Below, one piece after another: positions 12,092-25,900 of a stretch of 64,000 bases of DNA. Source of the DNA: Diploscapter coronatus. Lineage: Eukaryota > Nematoda > Chromadorea > Rhabditida > Rhabditidae. Position numbers and translations under genes: made by a program. Each line of letters begins with the position of its first letter. The first letter of the stretch is position 1. The notes beneath the pieces were generated by a model that was not told the DNA's origin, searched no databases, and was given only the letters and a program-made list of their open reading frames with translations. The stretch lies in NCBI GenBank assembly GCA_964036155.1, contig OZ038422.1:67789201-67853200 (forward strand), in the 5' to 3' direction.

Positions 12092-13890
12092 ATGCGAATT
12101 CTCTCAGCTTTCTGTACGACTCTGTTCTGCTTTATAAACCCGGGAATGTATTACAATGGTAAGCACAGTAACAGGTCAACTAGAAATTAGATGCCTCGTA
12201 TTGGTAGGGAATTTTTACTGACCAATACTCGTTGCTGTCATGATAGCGTGAAATTTATGATAGAATCGAGAATTTTTGCATCATTATATTTTCGATATGG
12301 TGGAATATTACAAAAAAAATCTTGAAATTATTCTAATTCTTGCAGTTTCATTATTAATTACTTGTCACAAAACTTACAACTGAAATACGTTGTTTGTTGA
12401 GATGAGTTATTTGATCAATTTTTCAATTTTCAGTTTTATCGGAAGTCGATTGGTTAATCAACTACAACTTCCCTGAACATTTATCCATTGAATTCATCAC
12501 TTTACTGTCGCAATTTTTCACAAATCATCCCACAATTCGTTCTTTCATTAACCTTCTTGGTAAGCTAAATTAAAGTTTTTTTTAGAAATTTGCGATTTTC
12601 AGTGATAATATTGTGCTTGCTCCATTTGGTTCTGACCTGCCTTAGTTTGTATGCCATTTACAGTTGCAGACCAAGCTTTCTCAAAGCTTTTCTAGTCGAT
12701 ATTTGTGTTAGTCTGGTAAGTCAATGAAAATAATTTAGCGTTAAACCATGCTTATTTCAGGCAATTTTATTACAATTCTTCTCAATATCCCTAGCGATGT
12801 ATTGGCATTTCAACACGAAGGGACAAATCGCCGATAGAGAAACGACGAAGAGGCATTTGAGGTTCGTTACATATTTTCCGAAAAAAATGATTGAGTGAAG
12901 GCTAAAAGTATGAAAACGTGCATTAATTCGTTTACATATCCAAGCTTCTTGTATGAAGTCGAGTGAGGCTGAAATTTGTAAGGTTTTTGATTTTACATAT
13001 TTCTTTTGTGCGAGAAGTTTCAGTCTGGTTTCATCATCATAAGTTTATAAACTGAACTTCATCAACTTTATTCTTGATTCCATACTTTTGAATGCCACTG
13101 TACTTGTCTACACATATTTCTATCATAAATTTTAAAGATCTCACAGGCTCAAATAGATTGCCCCTAATCTGTCTACTAATACATATTTAGCTTAACGTTT
13201 TCATAGAGAATCTTATTTTCATGTTATTATCAGTTTTCGTTTCGTTTAAAGAAACCCTATTTGTTTCAGAAATGTTTATGTGAGCGGTGCCTTCCTCGTG
13301 TTCTATGTAGTGTGGATAGCCATTTCTTATTCGGCCTACAAAGACACTTGCCGCTTGCGGGCCGACTTCATGTACTGGATTGTCGAGGAGAGACTGTCTC
13401 AGCAGTGCAGACACAATGTCTCTATTGACAGGTAACCATGAAGCTGATTATAAATAGATTCTGAAACATTAAATGATATCTAAAATCACGAAATAATATC
13501 TTAGGAAAACTTTCTGAAATTCTCGTACAGTTAAAATACTGGCGCTAATTTTTATCTTCCATGTAGATAATCTCATAAAAATTCATAAATCGGTCTTAAT
13601 AGAGTTTCATTCATTGTTCTGAACTTTTAATCGCTACTATGGCCTTCTTAAAAATCTAATAACATGAATTATCACGAAATGTAATAAAATTTCGCAAATC
13701 CTTTTCCTATTTTTACCATCCTAAATGAAATACCAGAAATTAATCCGTGTCTCGATTTAGATCTCGTTCCTCGAAGGGTTCAAAATGTTCAAATCGGAGT
13801 GTGAAATCAGAGCAGGTCGGGACGCGGAGCTACGTGCACCACGATAGGAAGTACTCTCTCGTCAACGCCACCCTCTCCGTTCCTCTCTAA
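12092..13890 (+). CDS. Multi-pass membrane protein, family unknown
   Basis: Six exons (12092-12158, 12434-12559, 12603-12715, 12761-12861, 13270-13431, 13761-13890) give 232 aa in consistent frame. A stop codon lies directly before ATG 12092, fixing the start. The N-terminus (MRILSAFCTTLFCFINPGMY) is hydrophobic. Three further membrane segments are clear: around VIILCLLHLVLTCLSLYAIY, AILLQFFSISLAMYW and GAFLVFYVVWIAISYSAY. A basic, serine-rich tail (SRSSKGSKCSNRSVKSEQ) follows, probably cytoplasmic. This gives a four-helix layout with both ends inside if the N-terminal segment is retained. I do not recognise the family. It reads in the same direction as the channel gene that follows. Confidence 0.7.
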
Positions 13891-14417
13891 CCCCTCTTAA
13901 TCTCCAGCCAATTACTCTAATCATGACTAATTCCCTTCCACTTCCTGCTAGCATCACGTAACTCTTCCAACAGCTGTAGTGGCCCGAAATACCCGTTCTG
14001 GGAAAGTCAGACATCATTAATGGGATTAGTTCAAATGCTAAACTTAATCCAGAATGATCTAAAGTTATAATTTTGACATTAAAAAATCTTTTCTGATAGT
14101 TTTTAATGTGAAGATCATTTTGGGTACAACGTTCTAACACTTTAGCTTCAATTCAGTTGTGAATTGGTCACTAAATTTAAACAATGTTTTGTCCTCATTC
14201 CTCCTCATATTTCGTGTCAAGTATGCTCATGTTTCAAGTACGAGTATTCTAATTTCTAATTTATCGAATTATTGTTGCAATAAACGTGTTGACATTTTGT
14301 CAGTTGACATCGAATATTTCTTCTTTCTTCCCCTCTTCTTCTGTCCATATTTGGCTTGTCTTCCCTTGGGAGATTCCAAGTGACACTTCCACTCGTATTT
14401 GTCGCTTCCAACAAAGA
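13891..14417. other. Intergenic spacer
   Basis: AT-rich spacer between two plus-strand genes. An acceptor-like TTTTGTCAG ends at 14311, about 106 bases before the next ATG, and could be a trans-splice site or the 3' end of a 5'UTR intron. Otherwise I see nothing. Confidence 0.4.
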
Positions 14418-16548
14418 ATGCGCCCTGCACAAATTGCTATGCTAATCGCTCAATGCATTTTGTCGATAGGTTAGATTTCTATTATATTTTATTTCCATGA
14501 AATAGATTTTATGGGCCATTTGAATAGACCTATGGCTTAATGAATAAGAAAAATCTACTATTAGAATTCGAAAATCTGTTCTTTTTTACCTTAATATTTC
14601 ACACTCAATTTATAACTCATTTTCTGCTTGCCGTGTTATTTCAGCGATTTTTTCAAAATATTTTACTCATTTTAGATGCAAATCCGGAAGAGCTGGCTAT
14701 TATAATTGAATATCCCAGGCTACATCGAGTTGTAAGCAAAAAAGCTTGATTTTCACTAATTTCATGAAAAACCCAGGATGAAATATCGTCTTCAATCGAA
14801 TTATCATTCGATTTCTCCACTCATTTCATGCAATCCGTCCCTTCAAATATCTCCACCCTCAACCCTATTTCTGTATCCAATTTGTTAGTACCTAAATTTA
14901 ATATTCAATTACCTTTATCCGTATTTAGACTGACTCCTTCCCATGCTCTCCCAGCTCTCTCTGCCTCTTCCTTCCTGCACATTTCCATCCGCTGTCCTTC
15001 ATTCGACTATCGAGAATATCCCTTCGACAGCCACATCTGCTCTCTACAGTTTGATTCTTCTTTGGAGTCGTCCAAGTTGGCACTAATACCGCATTTGGTA
15101 TCGTCAGTCAACCACACAATGGTTTGAGTGAAATAAGAAGAACATAAACTTTGAATGTTTATAGGGAAATTCCCAATTTGAGATGTCTCTGCTTCGATCT
15201 TATGTTCAATGGGTAGTCTCATCAGAGAGAGTTCATGAAATGGTTGAAATGATTTTGAAAATGCAATATATCTCACAAGATTTGCAGGCCGTGTTTGAGT
15301 TCTCCCTCAAACGTCATCTGCCTTCATTCTGTCTCTACTCTATTCTTCTTCTCTTCGCAATCAACGCAATTTCAATTTATACTCGATTTCCTGCTTGCGC
15401 AATGGATAACTATTCGGAGAAGGTTGATAAAAATGGCTGCATAATTGGAAAAATATTTTAGCACATTCCCTTGGTTGACCTGCTATGCTCAGTCCTTGTG
15501 ATTGTCTTCCTTCTATCACAAATACTTCCAGTTTCATCATCAATGCTCATCCGTAAGATTTCAATGCTTTTAACGAATCCAAAATAGCATATCTAGACAG
15601 CAAGACAATCAAATATCACGAAAGTTCGTCCTCTATGCACAAAATTCAGCAATTATCTTACGTCCTTTCATGCCTTGCTATCAAAAATTTTGCTAATTTC
15701 GAATCAGCGTTTTAAGAGATTCTGATAATTATAGCGCGTCACTTGTTCTACTTCTGCTTCCTGTGCCTTTCATCCATAGTCCTATCCCAATTCACTCCAC
15801 TATTCTGTCTGTGGTTTCGTCTACTTCCTGTGGATGCTCATCCTTCTCCGTTCGAAGGTCCCACTCCTGCAGAACAGTACAGCTTGGACAGTGAAGGGAC
15901 GAGGCAAGAGAATTACATCCATTGATGAAGAATGTGAATCCATAAGATTTTTAGACTTTCATCGGCGATAAACTCAGCGCGGCTAGATTCAACAAGATCG
16001 CCTAGAAGCGCTGCGATTGAGTTATGTCTGGTGAGAAATTTGGTAGTTTGTAATCGAGGGCGAAACGAAATTGCGAAAACTTTTGAGTCAATTCCGATTT
16101 CACTCTGAAAATTTTTGTCAAGTTGATCCCGATTGACTCTTTAAAATTAAATTCCGTCTCGCCCTTGCTTGTAATTGATAGAATATGCAATGAGTGATTG
16201 TGTTAGATGATGAAATGCCTCTATTTCCAGAAAGTAGCTGCGTCATTTGTCAAAATCACTCCGTCAAAATATGTTGCCTGGCAAATTGAACATAAGAAAA
16301 TTCGCTTCTCATAAATGCTAAAATTTAGGCCGAAATTAAATATACGATGGCGAACTTGAACGAAGCGTTATCTATGAAAGCAAATGCTAAGTGGAGAAGG
16401 TATTGTATTCATCGAGGAAAATTCATAATTTAGACCCCATTTCAGACGAGTTTGGCTAGTTTCATATGGCCGAGTTCAGTTGCTAATGTTTCTAATTCTC
16501 AACCTAATCAACATTATTCTGTTGATCAATTTCATACGATATATCTGA
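14418..16548 (+). CDS. Divergent cys-loop (nicotinic-type) ligand-gated ion channel subunit
   Basis: Ten exons join in frame to 345 aa: 14418-14469, 14676-14731, 14777-15121, 15165-15212, 15288-15422, 15462-15552, 15735-15829, 16231-16272, 16329-16399, 16446-16548. Order: signal peptide; ectodomain with the cys-loop CPSFDYREYPFDSHIC; M1 (SFCLYSILLLFAINAIS); SEK before M2, matching the GEK of cation channels; M2 ending VFLLSQILPVSS; M3; a short loop; MA helix YTMANLNEALSMKANAKW; M4. Odd points: the loop has 14 residues between cysteines rather than 13, the ectodomain is only about 175 residues, and no vicinal cysteine pair is seen. The donor at 15829 (CCT/GTGGAT) is inferred from frame; without it the product would stop before M4. 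It may be an orphan subunit. Confidence 0.78.
16043..16178. repeat. Foldback element in channel-gene intron
   Basis: The left arm around GAGGGCGAAACGAAATT and the right arm around AATTCCGTCTCGCCCTT are inverted copies with few mismatches. Inner segments GAGTCAATTCCGAT and ATCCCGATTGACTC also pair. The element is about 136 bases and lies in the long intron between the M3 exon and the loop exon of the channel gene. Confidence 0.65.
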
Positions 16549-16983
16549 GCGGGTTTAGATCAAGTAAATGAAGGATGAAATCCTACTGAATATCTGAAGT
16601 AGTCAAAACTCACAAAAATAAAAAAAATTACAATTTTTACAAAAAAAAATTTATTTGAGCATTTTAAAACATCCATTTTCTGACTTTAAAGCACGCGTAA
16701 TCGACAAAAATAAATTAAACTATTTTCAAAATGAATTTGAAAACTAGTGGCTATCATAAATAGTAAATTTGGTGAACAATGATAATGCTCCCTAGCCTCC
16801 ACAACTTATCATATCGTCTGATAATGATGGAATAGTTTCTTATGACAATGAGTGAAATAAAATGAATATTTTGCAGAATTAGGCACCAAAAGACTCGGGG
16901 AACAACCGATTTGCATAGAAATTTTTGATAAATTTAGAAATGAATCCATAAATCATAAATTAGATACCCATTTTATGCGATCT
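16549..16983. other. Convergent 3' intergenic region
   Basis: This spacer separates the 3' ends of the plus-strand channel gene and the minus-strand dynactin gene. It is AT-rich with poly-A runs at 16618-16655. No coding or structural feature stands out. Confidence 0.5.
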
Positions 16984-19900
16984 TCACACAGAAATGCCCC
17001 ATTTCTTGCAGACTTCCTCGAATTTCGGTTTGGGCTTCTGCAAAGAAAAAACGATATTGAATAGAATGGAATCAGATATTTGGTTTTCTTCTAAACTACG
17101 TACACCTTGAAAATTTATATAAAATGTACAAGGAATAGAGCTTGGGAGGGTAAATTGTGCGTTGGTCTCAAAATGGTGAATATTTCCGAAAAATCATTTT
17201 CTGGCCAATATAAGTCTGCCCAGTCCCATTTCTATTCATAGCAAAACTAGAAAATGGTGTACGTGATTCACAAATGTACGTGTACGTAGTTTACAAAAAG
17301 CCAATTCTTTTACCTGTACATTTTCCTTCTCAGCCTCTGCACTGTCGATGAAGCTGAAGAGTGTGGGGAATTCCTTGTCGGGATGCTTCTCGCTCCAGTA
17401 TCGACGCAGGCGAAGACGAACCTGAAAAGCATGATATTATTTTTTCAAGAGCATAAAATAATGCTGTTCAGACAGGTAGACGATTGAGTGTTATCAAAAT
17501 TTTTCGGGTTTTTATAAAATTCATTCAATTATCGCTTGATTTCCCTCTTTAACTAGGGCTGGGCTCGACCCACTTTTAAAAACATAACGAAATTCAGTAA
17601 AATTTAGAAATTCTATTAGGATTAAAAAGTTGGAAATGAAGACGATTGAAAATCGAGCAAAGTGTATTTCTAGCTAAGGTAGGGAGTTGCGTCTATTTCT
17701 TCATTCTGCCTTTGCAAACGCGAACGAGACAAATTCCTTCGTTAATGAAATAAATTGAGTGGCTATCCCACCATCTACATTGGAAAAGTTGTGTAATTCG
17801 GAAGCAAATGTTGATATTATCAATACAGAAAGAGAAATTATTTTTACATAAATGTATGCGCAACTCTGTAGAAGCATTTCTTTCAGAATGGAAGGAAAAT
17901 TTTTCAATTTAAAATGAGAATAGCTAACCGATTGGACTTTGAAGTTGAAGGCTTCTTTCTCCTTGAGCCACTGGGCTCTGTGCTCCCTCGCTGCCTGGCC
18001 CCATTTCGAGTTGTCAGGCACATAGATCGCGTATTTCACTTCGTCCTGAATTTGCAAAAATGAGATTCTTTCAGAAAAAAAGAAATATGTTGGAAGTTCG
18101 ATTACTTTATGAAAATTAAACATAAAGTATTTCTTATAAGCGCAAGAATAAAGATGTGTGTATTGTAGACACTCCCTTTTGATTAATCGAATCTTCCAAC
18201 TCTTTCCTTTGCAAATTTCGCAAAAAATATCACAAATGTGCAATTCATATTTAATATTTTTGTGTGTGTAAAAATCTACTCATTTTTCGCTTTCAACTAA
18301 TTAAATGTTGGCAATAACTGACTCTCTTGAGCTGTTCGGCCTCCTTCTCGAGAGTCTCTAGCAGCTCATCCCTCGTGTCGTTCGCGTATTTCAACGTCAT
18401 CGGCCCTGCAATCGAGTTCGGCACTCGCAACACACCGCCGTACGAGGGATTGCACATCGCGTTGCTGGTCTGCAAATTATCAATTCCATTTCGACTGAAA
18501 GTCAAACTAACTACCATCGTTATTCAATGAGATTCATATGGATAACGAACCTAGTATGTGTAAGGTTTCAATGAATAAGATTGCCTGATCATATCGATAA
18601 TTTTACAGATTCCCAACTTTGCAATTTCGCAGCTTGGGAGGTAGTATGTAAAAGGGAAGGGTTTTCCTATTTTTTTCCAAATATCCAATATGCCACTGTC
18701 GAAAGAATGTAGTTTTAGAAATTCTCGTACCTTCAACCTAAGAATCTCGAGCTGAGCCCGTTCGAGAGCCTGCTGATTCTCGACGAGTCTTTGCTGGAGG
18801 AGGAACTCGGCAGTGGCAGAACCAGCCAGATTGCCGAGTTGGGACTGGGCAGAGGCTGACAGAGCTGAGGACGGAGAGGCGGACACCGACAGATTCGGGC
18901 GGGGCTCGATCGACGATTGCAGGCTCTGCAAGACAAATGAGATAAATAAAAATTTATTTTTATAATGAATCGTCATGTTTGAAGAAGTAGTAGATCTAAT
19001 AGAAGAGAGAAAGGCTTCTTCATTTTCAGTTCGGGAAAATTTTTCTTATGATCTCCAACGCAAAGATTTAGAAGATATGACAGATTGTGGCAACGAAATG
19101 TCTATGAGTTATCAGATGCTCAGAAAAATAGAAGTGTTCAAAATAATTTCCAACCTGCAGCAACTTCATCTTGCTCTGCATTTTGGCCCTCTCCTTGAGT
19201 TCCTCATTCTCCTTTGTCAGCGCATTGATTTCCCGCTGCAAGCGGTCGAGTGCTTCGTCGAATTCGCTGAAAAAGTAAAAATGAAGCAAAATCAAGAAAA
19301 TATTTCCCTACTTCTGCTTCTTCTTCTGGTCGTTGACCATCTGCTCGATTTTCGACTCCAAATGCTGCGTCTTTGCGTTGTCCTGCTTTCCGAACGAGTC
19401 CATTTTGGCCTCTGCAAAATCACTTCCAATTTTTTGATAATAAATGGATAGCTTGAATTTGACCATGTTTCCGATAATTTTGTTTTCGAATTCTCTTATG
19501 ACAGTCATAAATGTATGAAATAGATTAATAATGTGAAATTCTGACAAGACTCAACAGAATGCTTCAAATTTCACTTTCACTCATATACAATTGTCATCGC
19601 AGAATTCAGAGTTCAGAATTGAAGGTATGAGATGAAAATTTGAATCAATAATATCCAATCTGATTACCCGCCATGTCGAGTCGGAGTTTGTAGTTGGAGA
19701 TGTCGTCGATTCGACTCTTCAGCAGCTTCTTCAACTCCAGGATCTCGTTGTCTTTCTTTTCCAATTGCCATCTGGAAAGTCGATTTTTTTGTTTAGATTT
19801 CTCACGCATTGGTCATTTTCAGCAGTTTGGTAATGAAATAAGTGATTTCGAAATGGTAAATTTATAAATTGCTAGTTTTTTATGCAACCGGATGAGATAC

Positions 19901-22900
19901 TTATAACTTTCTATCAATCATATTTTACCTGAGTCCTTCAGCCTCAGCAGCAGCCTGTTTCCTTTGATGGGCGCGTTCTAGCAGAGCGGGGTAGTCCTAA
20001 AATACAATCGTAAATCTTCAAATTCATTCGAGTTTTTGCAAAACTAGCGCAAACCTTCTTCTCGGGTTTGACCTCCTCCATCAACCCGTTCTCCAAAGCA
20101 GTTGCGATTTTGGACAAGTCATCTCTCAGCGCTCTAAAAATCATTACTAAATCAACAAAAAAGATATAGAATAAAATTCAGTTTTCGACTTCCAAAATTT
20201 CGATTTCATTCCATTTCCGATCAGACACTATCGATATACTTCGAATGATTACCCGAAATGTTTCTCGATGGGAGAAAAGACTCTGTCGAGTGGAGTGGAG
20301 CCGTGGATTTTCTCGATGACCGCGTGTAGCATTTCCTTCATTCTGTCGGAGGGGAAGCCGTCAGATTCTAAAAATTGTTTCTTCACGACTAAAAATTATT
20401 ATTTGTCAATATTTAGTGCGCCTACGTAAAAGAATGCATAGGAAAAAAGTTATTGGAGAAGCGTTTTCTTCACTTTTCTGAATTAATTCTAATCTTTTCG
20501 AAAGACAAGGTATGTTAGATGAATAATTTTCAGAGTTTGGATAAAAATCACAAACCTGTGAGCATTCCGATCTGTACACTGGCAATGCTGGCCGTTTCGT
20601 GGAGAATCAAGGCAATGCGGTCCACCTGCTGAATGGCCGATTGGAGTTCGTCTGTGAACTGCAACTGGAGAATATTTACTTTCTGAAGAATAAGGAAAAT
20701 CCACCTCCGAATTCAGTTTGAGGATCTTCTTTCCATCATTCGGCACTCGCTTCGATGCCTTTACGGCTAACTGCTCGCACTGCGCAACTTCATCCTTGAT
20801 TTGTTGCAGGAAGCCCGCCAATTGACTTGATTCAGAACCGTCCTAAAGTTAACGAAATTTAAAAAATGTCTTGCAAATCGATAAATTCCATCGTGCTCCC
20901 TATAACAATATTCCCAAAATAATTTTCAATTCCATAAAAATTTGAATACACCACTAAAACGCATAACTTGGTGACAGATTGTTGTCATTTCCGTATCTTC
21001 ACTACACTCCGGATTAGCCTGATTTCTCACTTCTTCATAAAAGTTCAACTGGTCAGATCAGAGCAGAGGAGGGAATTGAAAAACCGGCGAAAAAATGAAC
21101 AATTTTACTGTTCCAAGCGGGTGAAAATGGCATAAATTCGCCTTTAATTTATGCACCTTGATGGTGTATTCAAATTTTTCAAGTTTATCACTTTTGGAAA
21201 CAATCGCTACATGGAAGCCGATAGTAATATGAGGATCTATGAAACTGATGAGACCTAAAGAAAATGAAGAAGGTAGCGTGATTTCATGTGCATAAAATTC
21301 TACGAAGTCATATATAAGATTATTGTTCATTTCTAAAAAAAGGGAACATTCCTACCTCCATGAAATGACCAATCCTGTGTGCATTAGTCTTGATCCAGAC
21401 GAGTCCATCCAGCAGCTGCTTGAGCAGCGCGGCCACCCACTTCTCCGCCGCGAATGTCCCGCTGCCCACGTCCACTGAGAATTTGTTCTGAAACATTTCA
21501 CCACCTTTCAGTATCTTTTCGTTATCTAGAATTTTTAAGCGTATTGTCCTGTCCAATAACTGCAGTAAAAATCGAATCTTTTCGTCTTCAATTTCTTCAC
21601 ACTACTTCTAGTGGGTAAAAGAAATGAAAATGGAGAAGGTGTGCCAACAGGCACATGTATCTTGCCCACTAAGATGATCAATACCTGAAAAGCATGCAAG
21701 AAAATCACTAACCGCTCGATCGTTAACAAATTCCTCATGCCTCAATCTCTTTTAACTTTTCTTTCCCTATTCGCAAAGGGAAAGGATATTTTGGACGTTA
21801 AGTAGCAAGATAGTGTTAAGACTTGTTTTATAATTATTTTCCTACCTGGAAGTAGAGAACAGCCTTGTCGAGCTGATCGAGTGCAGTGTTTTCGTCGAAT
21901 CTGCCCTGTTTGAGTAGCTCGAAGTAATTATCGAGAGTCTTCTCGTGAATCGCCATTTCCGGCTGCTGAGTGGCTAGTCTTTCTAGAGGAATTGTCTGAA
22001 AATGAGATTTCATTGTTAGTTTTTCTTCCCACTTTGCATAAAATAATGTTATGAAAGTAAATGTGACACATTTTGGAAATTTTATGTAATTTGAAAAAAG
22101 AAATGGAGTTTATTAAAAAAGTTATGACCTTCATGAAAATTAAAATAAGCTAGTACCTGAGTGGCAGATTCGAATTGACCGAGAACAGCAGCGAGTCCGT
22201 CAGTGAGAAAGGCGAGTTTGGCGATGTGGGCCCATTGCTCGGCCTTGTGCGACTTGGTCACGTGTTCCCGACGCATTCCGCCTGCCACATGGGGGAACTA
22301 CAAATGCCCAATTATTTCTGAAAAAGAAAGGAACAAAACCAACCCTCTCAGAAGCCAACTTCGAGAGGATCTGCGACTTGATGATCATCCTCGGGAACAT
22401 GACAATCAGGTTGACCGAGTCATTGTCGCCTGAATTGCGAGATCGAAAAATATTCATATGGCATTTGTTCTTGCTCGCTTTCATTTACATGATTTCATCT
22501 GGACGTTTTGTGAGAAATCTTACCGCCATGTTTGGTGAAGTTGTCAGGCAGGAAGGCCTTCAGATATCCGATTTGCTTCTTGGCAAAGTCCAATTCCACC
22601 AGGGCGACATGCTTCTCGACATTCTGGAATTGGTAATTTCTCCTCGGAAGAGAGGAATTTTTGCTAATTCAACGAGTCTACCTCCGCAAACATCTTCCCG
22701 GCAGAGACCTGCAGCTGACTGGCCATGCTCAGGGCAGAATTCTCCTCCTGCCTCTGACCACGCAGCTCGTCTTCCAAATTGAGAATCTGGAAAATAACGA
22801 GTTCAACTAGTCCCTTGATTGTGATGCGCTACCTGATCCTTGTAATCCTGAATTTCCTCATTGAGTTGCTGCGTCTTGGTGCGGAACTTGAGGATCGTGT

Positions 22901-25900
22901 CGGAAAGGGTCTTCGAATGCGACTGCTCCTCGCGGATTCGACCGTTTAACTAAAGAAAATTCTATTCAGATTTCTCAGGACTCAGCAAAAAACAACGATC
23001 ATTATTTGAGTCGCAGAAGAAAATAATGCATCTTCGAGAGAGTGCAGAAAATGCATATTTTCACCTCCAAAATGGCACATTTCTTTCTGCGAGTAACGTT
23101 TTGATAAGTTGGATTCTATTAGACTTATCGAGAGAGCATAAATAAAATAAAAACTTGTTCGAATATTTATCTTCTTCCGTATAAATAGAAAAATAAGTCT
23201 GGCTTACATCATAGATGTGCTTCTTGAGCGTCTCGATGTCAGTCTTCAGGTCCTTCTCGCCCTGTTTGAGCGTGTCGATTATCTGTTCGTCCATGTCTCG
23301 CAGCTGCTCCAGTTCTTCTAGATCTTGCTCCAGCTTCCTGAAGTGTATCAATTCTGTTGCGATTTCAAGTTGTAATGCAAGGCAAGTTCAATATATTTTA
23401 TATTTGCAATGTCTTTTTATTATATTTCACAAAGGGGTTTCCTTGAAAGGTTAATTTTGGAAATTACTACTTTCCTTTTTTCAGTAAAATGAATAAAAAA
23501 GATGAAAGGTTGTGTGTGATCAAGATTTTATCTGATGAATAACTCTTGAAGAAAATACTCAACGAGAAAATATAAGTAAATCGAAAGAATACCTGATTTT
23601 GTCTTCCAAGTCCATGTTCTGACTCGTCAGCGCAGTTACCATCTCTTCGGCACCGAGAGCAGCATCCACCTAAACCAGAAGAGTTAATTCTTCGAATTAT
23701 TATCCCTCTTCAAACCATAATCTAGCTTTAAAAAGCAAAATAATTTTATATAATGCAAATTTTCGGGATAGATTTACACCTCCAACACTCGCACAACGCC
23801 TACCCACCTCTTTATAATATTGCAAGTCAAATAGCTATAAATAAACATAGGGTATTACCTAGATGATTAATCATTCTTATTTTCGCCGATACTATTCAAA
23901 GTTTGATGTTGCAAAATATCATGCTCAAATGTTTCAACTTGCAAAAATGCATGACTTTGAAGGCAATTTGGATTTAACGCGACAACGCAACATAAAGAGA
24001 TGGAGATCCCCTACCTTCTGCTAGATCTACATACTATTTAGTGTGACGTCGCCTCAAATCCAAATTGTCAAATTGAAAAGTGACAAGAGCTTCGCAACGT
24101 CAAACTGTTCTTTCGAATTTTAAGAATGGAATTACCTGTTCCTGGTAGAGTCTGATGCTCTGCTCAGCCTCCTCCTGCGCCCTAATGGCAGCCTCGGTCC
24201 TGTTGATGAGAGCCAGATTCTCAGCCCTCAGTCTGTCGGCCTCTTTGACGGCCTCGTTCCTGTCCTCCACAGCCTGTCCATTCACATCACGCATTTTTAT
24301 GAGCGCCTCTTTCAGCTTGTGATTCTGCTGCTCGAGCTGTTTCACCTGGAATCGAATCATAAATCCTCAAATTCAATTAGCCAGAAAATACACATGTTGC
24401 TGAAAGTAGCCCTTCTCTATTCGAACTTCAGCAAATAGTGGCTCATAATCAGTATCTTCTGCTGTTAGTCGGTAAAGAATTATGTTCAATATTTTTTATG
24501 GAACAAAAGAAACTGATTTCATTCAATGCCGTTTTTTTTTTTTTTTTTAATTTATCAGAGAATAAATATTCGATTTGTGTACCTGAACACTGTTGCCCTC
24601 GGGGATGCGTCCGTCAGCCCCTCCACTGGCCATTTCCTCCTTGAGCAGCTCCAACTCGGCCTCCAATTCATCGCATTTCGACTTGTAGTGATCCAACTGA
24701 AATTACGCAAAATGATCACGGGAATCGGGTAAAATATGTGGAATTTATGTATGGAACAGATCTAAATGATTTATATGGTTATAAAACAGTCGGGACTTCT
24801 TGTATTTGTCACTGGTTTTTCATCTTTTCCACCCCCACTCTTCCTAGCCTCTCTAAGTTTTGCGACAACTACAGAAATTCAAAATTCACTTTCTAATGAT
24901 TGGTGAATAACCGAATGCTCCAACCTCTCCCTGCAGAGCTTCAGACCTCTCCTCTGCCATTTCCTTGTCGATAGTGGCCATTTCCATCATCTCTGCATTC
25001 GTGCTCATCTCGTCCTTCTTACTGTCGATCCAGTCACGTAGTTCGCGATTCAGCTGAGGAAGAATGAAATGAAAGTTTTATTCAAGCTGAATTTTTCCTT
25101 ACCTTCTTCTCCTCCTGCAGTTGACGAGTCAAGTCGACATGTTCATCATGAAGTTTCTGCTTAACGCTCTGAAAAAAACAACTTTCATCTTCAAGAAATT
25201 ATCTTCTAGAAACCTGCAGCGAATCGAGTTCGGCTTTGAGTAGTGGAAATTCAGACAATTTCTGTTGATCTTCACGACGCTTCATTCTGAAGATGTTGGA
25301 ATGAAATTGAAATAGGAATCATGGAATGCAACATACTTTAACGTATCGAGTTTCTCAGTGAGATCCTTGACCTGGACTTTGAGGTATTCGTTCTCCGTGC
25401 CTACGTCCATTCCTGCAGGCACAATTGTGGGGGAGGGAGGGACGCCTGTCTGGAAACAACAAATCATTAATCCAATTTTCATAGAAAACGTCAAAAAATA
25501 TTGGTGTTTCAATATCTATCGTTCAATTATCTTTCGAAAAGCGAAGATGTTTTGCAGATAAGCGAAAAGCTCGGTACAAAATAGGTTACTCGTTGTTGCG
25601 AAACGTCGTCTTACAAATTATTAGCTTACTTTTATAGGAAGAATATCCTACGCCAATTTTAGAGCGAAATATCAAAAGATGCGTTTCATGTTCAATAAAA
25701 GAGCCTTCTAACAATTAGAAAAACCCACATCTCTGATAGCCTTGACTCTGTCCGCGACAGGAACTTGCTGCTGCTGTTCCTGCAGTTTTTGAGGCGGTTT
25801 CTCCTTCTCCTGTTCCTCCTTTTTGGGCGGTGAATTGCTAGGTGTCTTCTGTATCTGCGATTTGCCTGCAGTGCCCGCTGCTTGTCGCGCAGCTGCCACG

